Assembly (NCBI GenBank): GCA_023381615.1
Contig: JAMCQL010000056.1
Span: forward strand, 1 to 64,000
From: Bacteroidota bacterium
Lineage (GTDB): Bacteria; Bacteroidota; Ignavibacteria; Kryptoniales; JAKASW01
DNA: 64,000 nt
Direction of reading: 5' to 3'
Positions 62,184 through 64,000 of this stretch are shown here, piece by piece (position 1 is the stretch's first letter; the number at the start of each line of letters is the position of its first letter). Position numbers and translations under genes: made by a program. The notes under the pieces were generated by a model. The model was given only the letters and a program-made list of their open reading frames with translations. It was not told where the DNA came from and searched no databases.

Positions 62184-62804
62184 ATGCGTGAACTTTCGAT
62201 TGTCGAAATAAGATTTATGGATCATTTGAAGAAACGCGGCTGTCCGGTTTGTTCTGCTTCGGATGAAGCGGTAAGACTTTTCTTCGAATCGCTTTTCTAT
62301 GAGAATGTGAACGACGTTGGTGTGCGCAAGAGGTTCGAGTCCGACAGCGGATTTTGCGCGTTCCATACGAGAATTGCAGAGAAATTTTCCGACCCGTCCG
62401 GAACGGCGATCCTGTACGCGAGCCTTCTGGTAAAAACTGACGATGATGCTGGTGGCCACGCAGGAAAATGCAGGTGCTGTGAAGTGAGAGATGAGGCAGT
62501 CGGCAGAGCCGTGACCTCAGTCGGCAAGTTCTTAGAAAACGGGAGCCTCTTCGCAAATTTAGGAAAGAACCTCCTCTTTTGCAGGAGACATTTCTCTATG
62601 TTGTCCAGGAAACTTGAAGGCAAGAATCTGAAACTGATGGAAAAATTTCAAGATGAAAAATTGAAGGAGATTCACAAACTGTTGAACGACGTTTTGAAAA
62701 GGATCGATTACACTTCGAAGACAAAAGATTTTACCGATGATGAAATGTTTGCTCTATTTTCTGCCCCGAAATATTTTTCAACATTTGAGGAGCTTAACAG
62801 ATGA
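62184..62804 (+). CDS. Cys/His-rich protein (DUF6062-like) behind fluoride riboswitch
   Basis: 206 residues with two CxxC...CxxH modules: CPVC (residue 20) with FCAFH, and CRCC (about 100) with FCRRH (about 133). The spacing suggests two zinc sites in a helical protein and resembles DUF6062, a name given from memory. GAGGAG precedes ATG62184. The stop overlaps the next gene (ATGA). The function is unknown; fluoride regulation is inferred from the riboswitch. Confidence 0.75.
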   Translation: MRELSIVEIRFMDHLKKRGCPVCSASDEAVRLFFESLFYENVNDVGVRKRFESDSGFCAFHTRIAEKFSDPSGTAILYASLLVKTDDDAGGHAGKCRCCEVRDEAVGRAVTSVGKFLENGSLFANLGKNLLFCRRHFSMLSRKLEGKNLKLMEKFQDEKLKEIHKLLNDVLKRIDYTSKTKDFTDDEMFALFSAPKYFSTFEELNR

Positions 62805-63103
62805 CGCCCGTGCTGAAAGTAAAGTTTAGAAAACGAAACGGCATTCCTTTCGCTGTCGAAAGATTGTCCGGCACGCAATTTAGATGCAGGGCTTGCAATG
62901 CCGTGTTTCTTATGAAGAAAGAGCTCGAGTCTCATCTCGAAGCAAGGATCGAGAACCACCGGTTTCACAAGACTTCGGAAGATGCTCCGAAGCTTGGAAC
63001 GAACCTGACGATAAGAGTTCTTTATGCACTTGACTTGATAGACAATTCAAAAAAAGAGTATATGAAAAATGAGCGAGACGAATACGGCGACCCTTGGGAA
63101 TGA
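62801..63103 (+). CDS. Small zinc-finger-like protein
   Basis: 100 residues. FRCRACNAVFLMKKELESHL has a CxxC followed by His residues (ESHLEARIENH), a C2H2-type zinc finger layout unusual in bacteria. The flanks are basic. It overlaps genes on both sides by ATGA, so it is co-translated with its Cys-rich neighbours. Not assigned to a family. Confidence 0.75.
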   Translation: MTPVLKVKFRKRNGIPFAVERLSGTQFRCRACNAVFLMKKELESHLEARIENHRFHKTSEDAPKLGTNLTIRVLYALDLIDNSKKEYMKNERDEYGDPWE

Positions 63104-63711
63104 GAAAGAGCCAGAAGTCAGAACAGGGAACGAATAAGACGACCTTTGGGAATGATGAGATGAAGAACGAGACCGTTGACGAAGGATGCGAACTGTGCGA
63201 ATACGTCCGCAGATCTGAGTTCGACATACTTGCAGAAGTGCAATTCAACGTCGGAAATAATGACGATGCTTTCTTAGAAGCCGTGGGACTGGCTGCGATT
63301 TGCGACAAACATATAGTAATGTTCAACTGCATCACTACGGCAAAGAACTCGGCAAGGCTGCTGCGGTTTCTAATCAAGAAAAGTCTGGAAGGAGACTTGC
63401 TGCGGGAATACCCGCAAGGTTGTCCTGTTTGTGAACAACTTGACACGATCGAACACGAAGAGGTTGAGAGAATTGCAAGCAAACCGCTCGATCATTCCGA
63501 TGGAGATTTTGTATGCGTCGAACATCTAAAGAAGATTCTCGATATAACAACTCCAGAGAATCGAGAGAGAACGCTGGCAATGTATGCCGAAAGCCTGAAG
63601 GGACTTCTTAGCCAACTGCAGGTGTTGGAGACACAAAGATATTACAGAACTGAACCCAAAGTCAGAACATCGCTTTGGAGAACAGTGGAAAAACTGACGG
63701 GAAAGAAGTAA
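63100..63711 (+). CDS. Second Cys/His-rich protein (DUF6062-like)
   Basis: 203 residues from ATG63100, which overlaps the preceding stop; ATG63160 is an alternative that still includes the first cysteines. Modules are CELC (GCELCEYV) with ICDKH, and CPVC (GCPVCEQL) with VCVEH. Same two-site plan as the protein at 62184. The first 20 codons contain a near repeat of the bases just upstream (63078-63104 against 63131-63158), suggesting a small duplication around the start. Confidence 0.72.
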   Translation: MRKSQKSEQGTNKTTFGNDEMKNETVDEGCELCEYVRRSEFDILAEVQFNVGNNDDAFLEAVGLAAICDKHIVMFNCITTAKNSARLLRFLIKKSLEGDLLREYPQGCPVCEQLDTIEHEEVERIASKPLDHSDGDFVCVEHLKKILDITTPENRERTLAMYAESLKGLLSQLQVLETQRYYRTEPKVRTSLWRTVEKLTGKK

Positions 63712-63860
63712 AGAAGGAAACAGGAGAACGGAGACGAGAGAATGGAGTAATGAAAGGATGGACAAAATAGAAACAAGAAGTCAGAGGCAAGAAATAAGAA
63801 GCAAGAAGTTAGAAGCCGGAACGGCCGCGACAGTTGGAAAATCAAAGACTGAGAAAATAG

Positions 63861-64000
63861 ATGACTGATATCCTAATTGAAGACGACATGACCCGAGCAA
63901 AGCGGGGTATAACATGGATGAGGTTGGAAGAGGCACTGGGGGGAACAGGCTGCCCGATCTGCTCTCAGATCGAGAGAAGCGAGAAGCATTATTTGGGAAA
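63861..64000 (+). CDS. Third Cys/His-rich protein, start only (cut by window end)
   Basis: ATG63861. The visible 46 residues include GTGCPICSQIERSEKHYLG, again a CPxC module like its two relatives, so the cluster continues beyond the window. The ribosome site is weak. The 149 bases before it are low-complexity AGAAG-rich sequence without a gene. Confidence 0.65.
   Translation, partial: MTDILIEDDMTRAKRGITWMRLEEALGGTGCPICSQIERSEKHYLG

Noticed and set aside
63094-63099. TTG63094 as start of the Cys/His-rich gene
   Set aside because: ATG63100 gives an ATGA overlap like its neighbours, so it is preferred.
1-64000. tRNA or rRNA genes
   Set aside because: No T-loop, D-loop or acceptor pattern with cloverleaf pairing was recognised in gaps on either strand; a tRNAscan run would settle it.

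Overview
The window looks like a chromosomal segment from a Gram-negative bacterium of the Bacteroidota/Chlorobiota/Ignavibacteria (FCB) assemblage. This is inferred, not proven. The signs are a TonB-dependent receptor, secreted lipoproteins, a short psd-pssA pair, separate purS and purQ, and full sets of ferredoxin-dependent pyruvate and 2-oxoglutarate type oxidoreductases. No rRNA or tRNA gene was found.

Layout. 149-3702: a multi-PAS hybrid histidine kinase split by a frameshift. 4519-10028: a carbohydrate operon (GH15 glucoamylase, gnd, zwf, pgl), that is glucan breakdown feeding the oxidative pentose phosphate pathway. 10262-13492: purC, psd, pssA, purS, purQ. 13511-14012: two tatA genes. 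14013-30760: a 16.7 kb accessory island inserted between the second and third tatA genes. 30824-36094: tatA, gatA, sucD, ndk, NUDIX, NamZ-like. 36569-43510: TonB receptor, a second hybrid kinase, and a TatD-radical SAM fusion. 44176-52722: POR and KOR operons with two stray nuclease-like genes (DUF559, GxxExxY) between subunits. 52903-55601: a type II restriction-modification pair and a lipoprotein. 55938-58922: a secreted amylo-alpha-1,6-glucosidase-like enzyme. 60137-64000: two fluoride riboswitches in front of a dynamin-like GTPase and a run of Cys/His-rich proteins.

Three things stand out. (1) In the island a PLD-helicase and an Eco57I-type methyltransferase are followed by a stack of unrelated accessory genes. 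Each gene or gene pair is preceded by a copy, often degenerate, of the 3' end of the methyltransferase gene. In seven of the eight copies the stop codon of the copy overlaps the next start as ATGA or GTGA. This resembles a cassette array built on the methyltransferase tail. (2) The methyltransferase carries a complete REP-associated tyrosine transposase (RAYT) inside its reading frame, flanked by direct repeats exactly 660 nt (220 codons) apart. Small hairpin elements also sit in frame inside many housekeeping genes (gnd, the GltD-like subunit, korA, korB, gatA, tatA, NUDIX, a glycosidase, the helicase). (3) Two fluoride-riboswitch expression platforms precede genes that are not known fluoride exporters, suggesting an undescribed fluoride-responsive module.

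Boundaries, starts and families were judged by eye. Family names come from motif recognition, and DUF assignments are the least certain.
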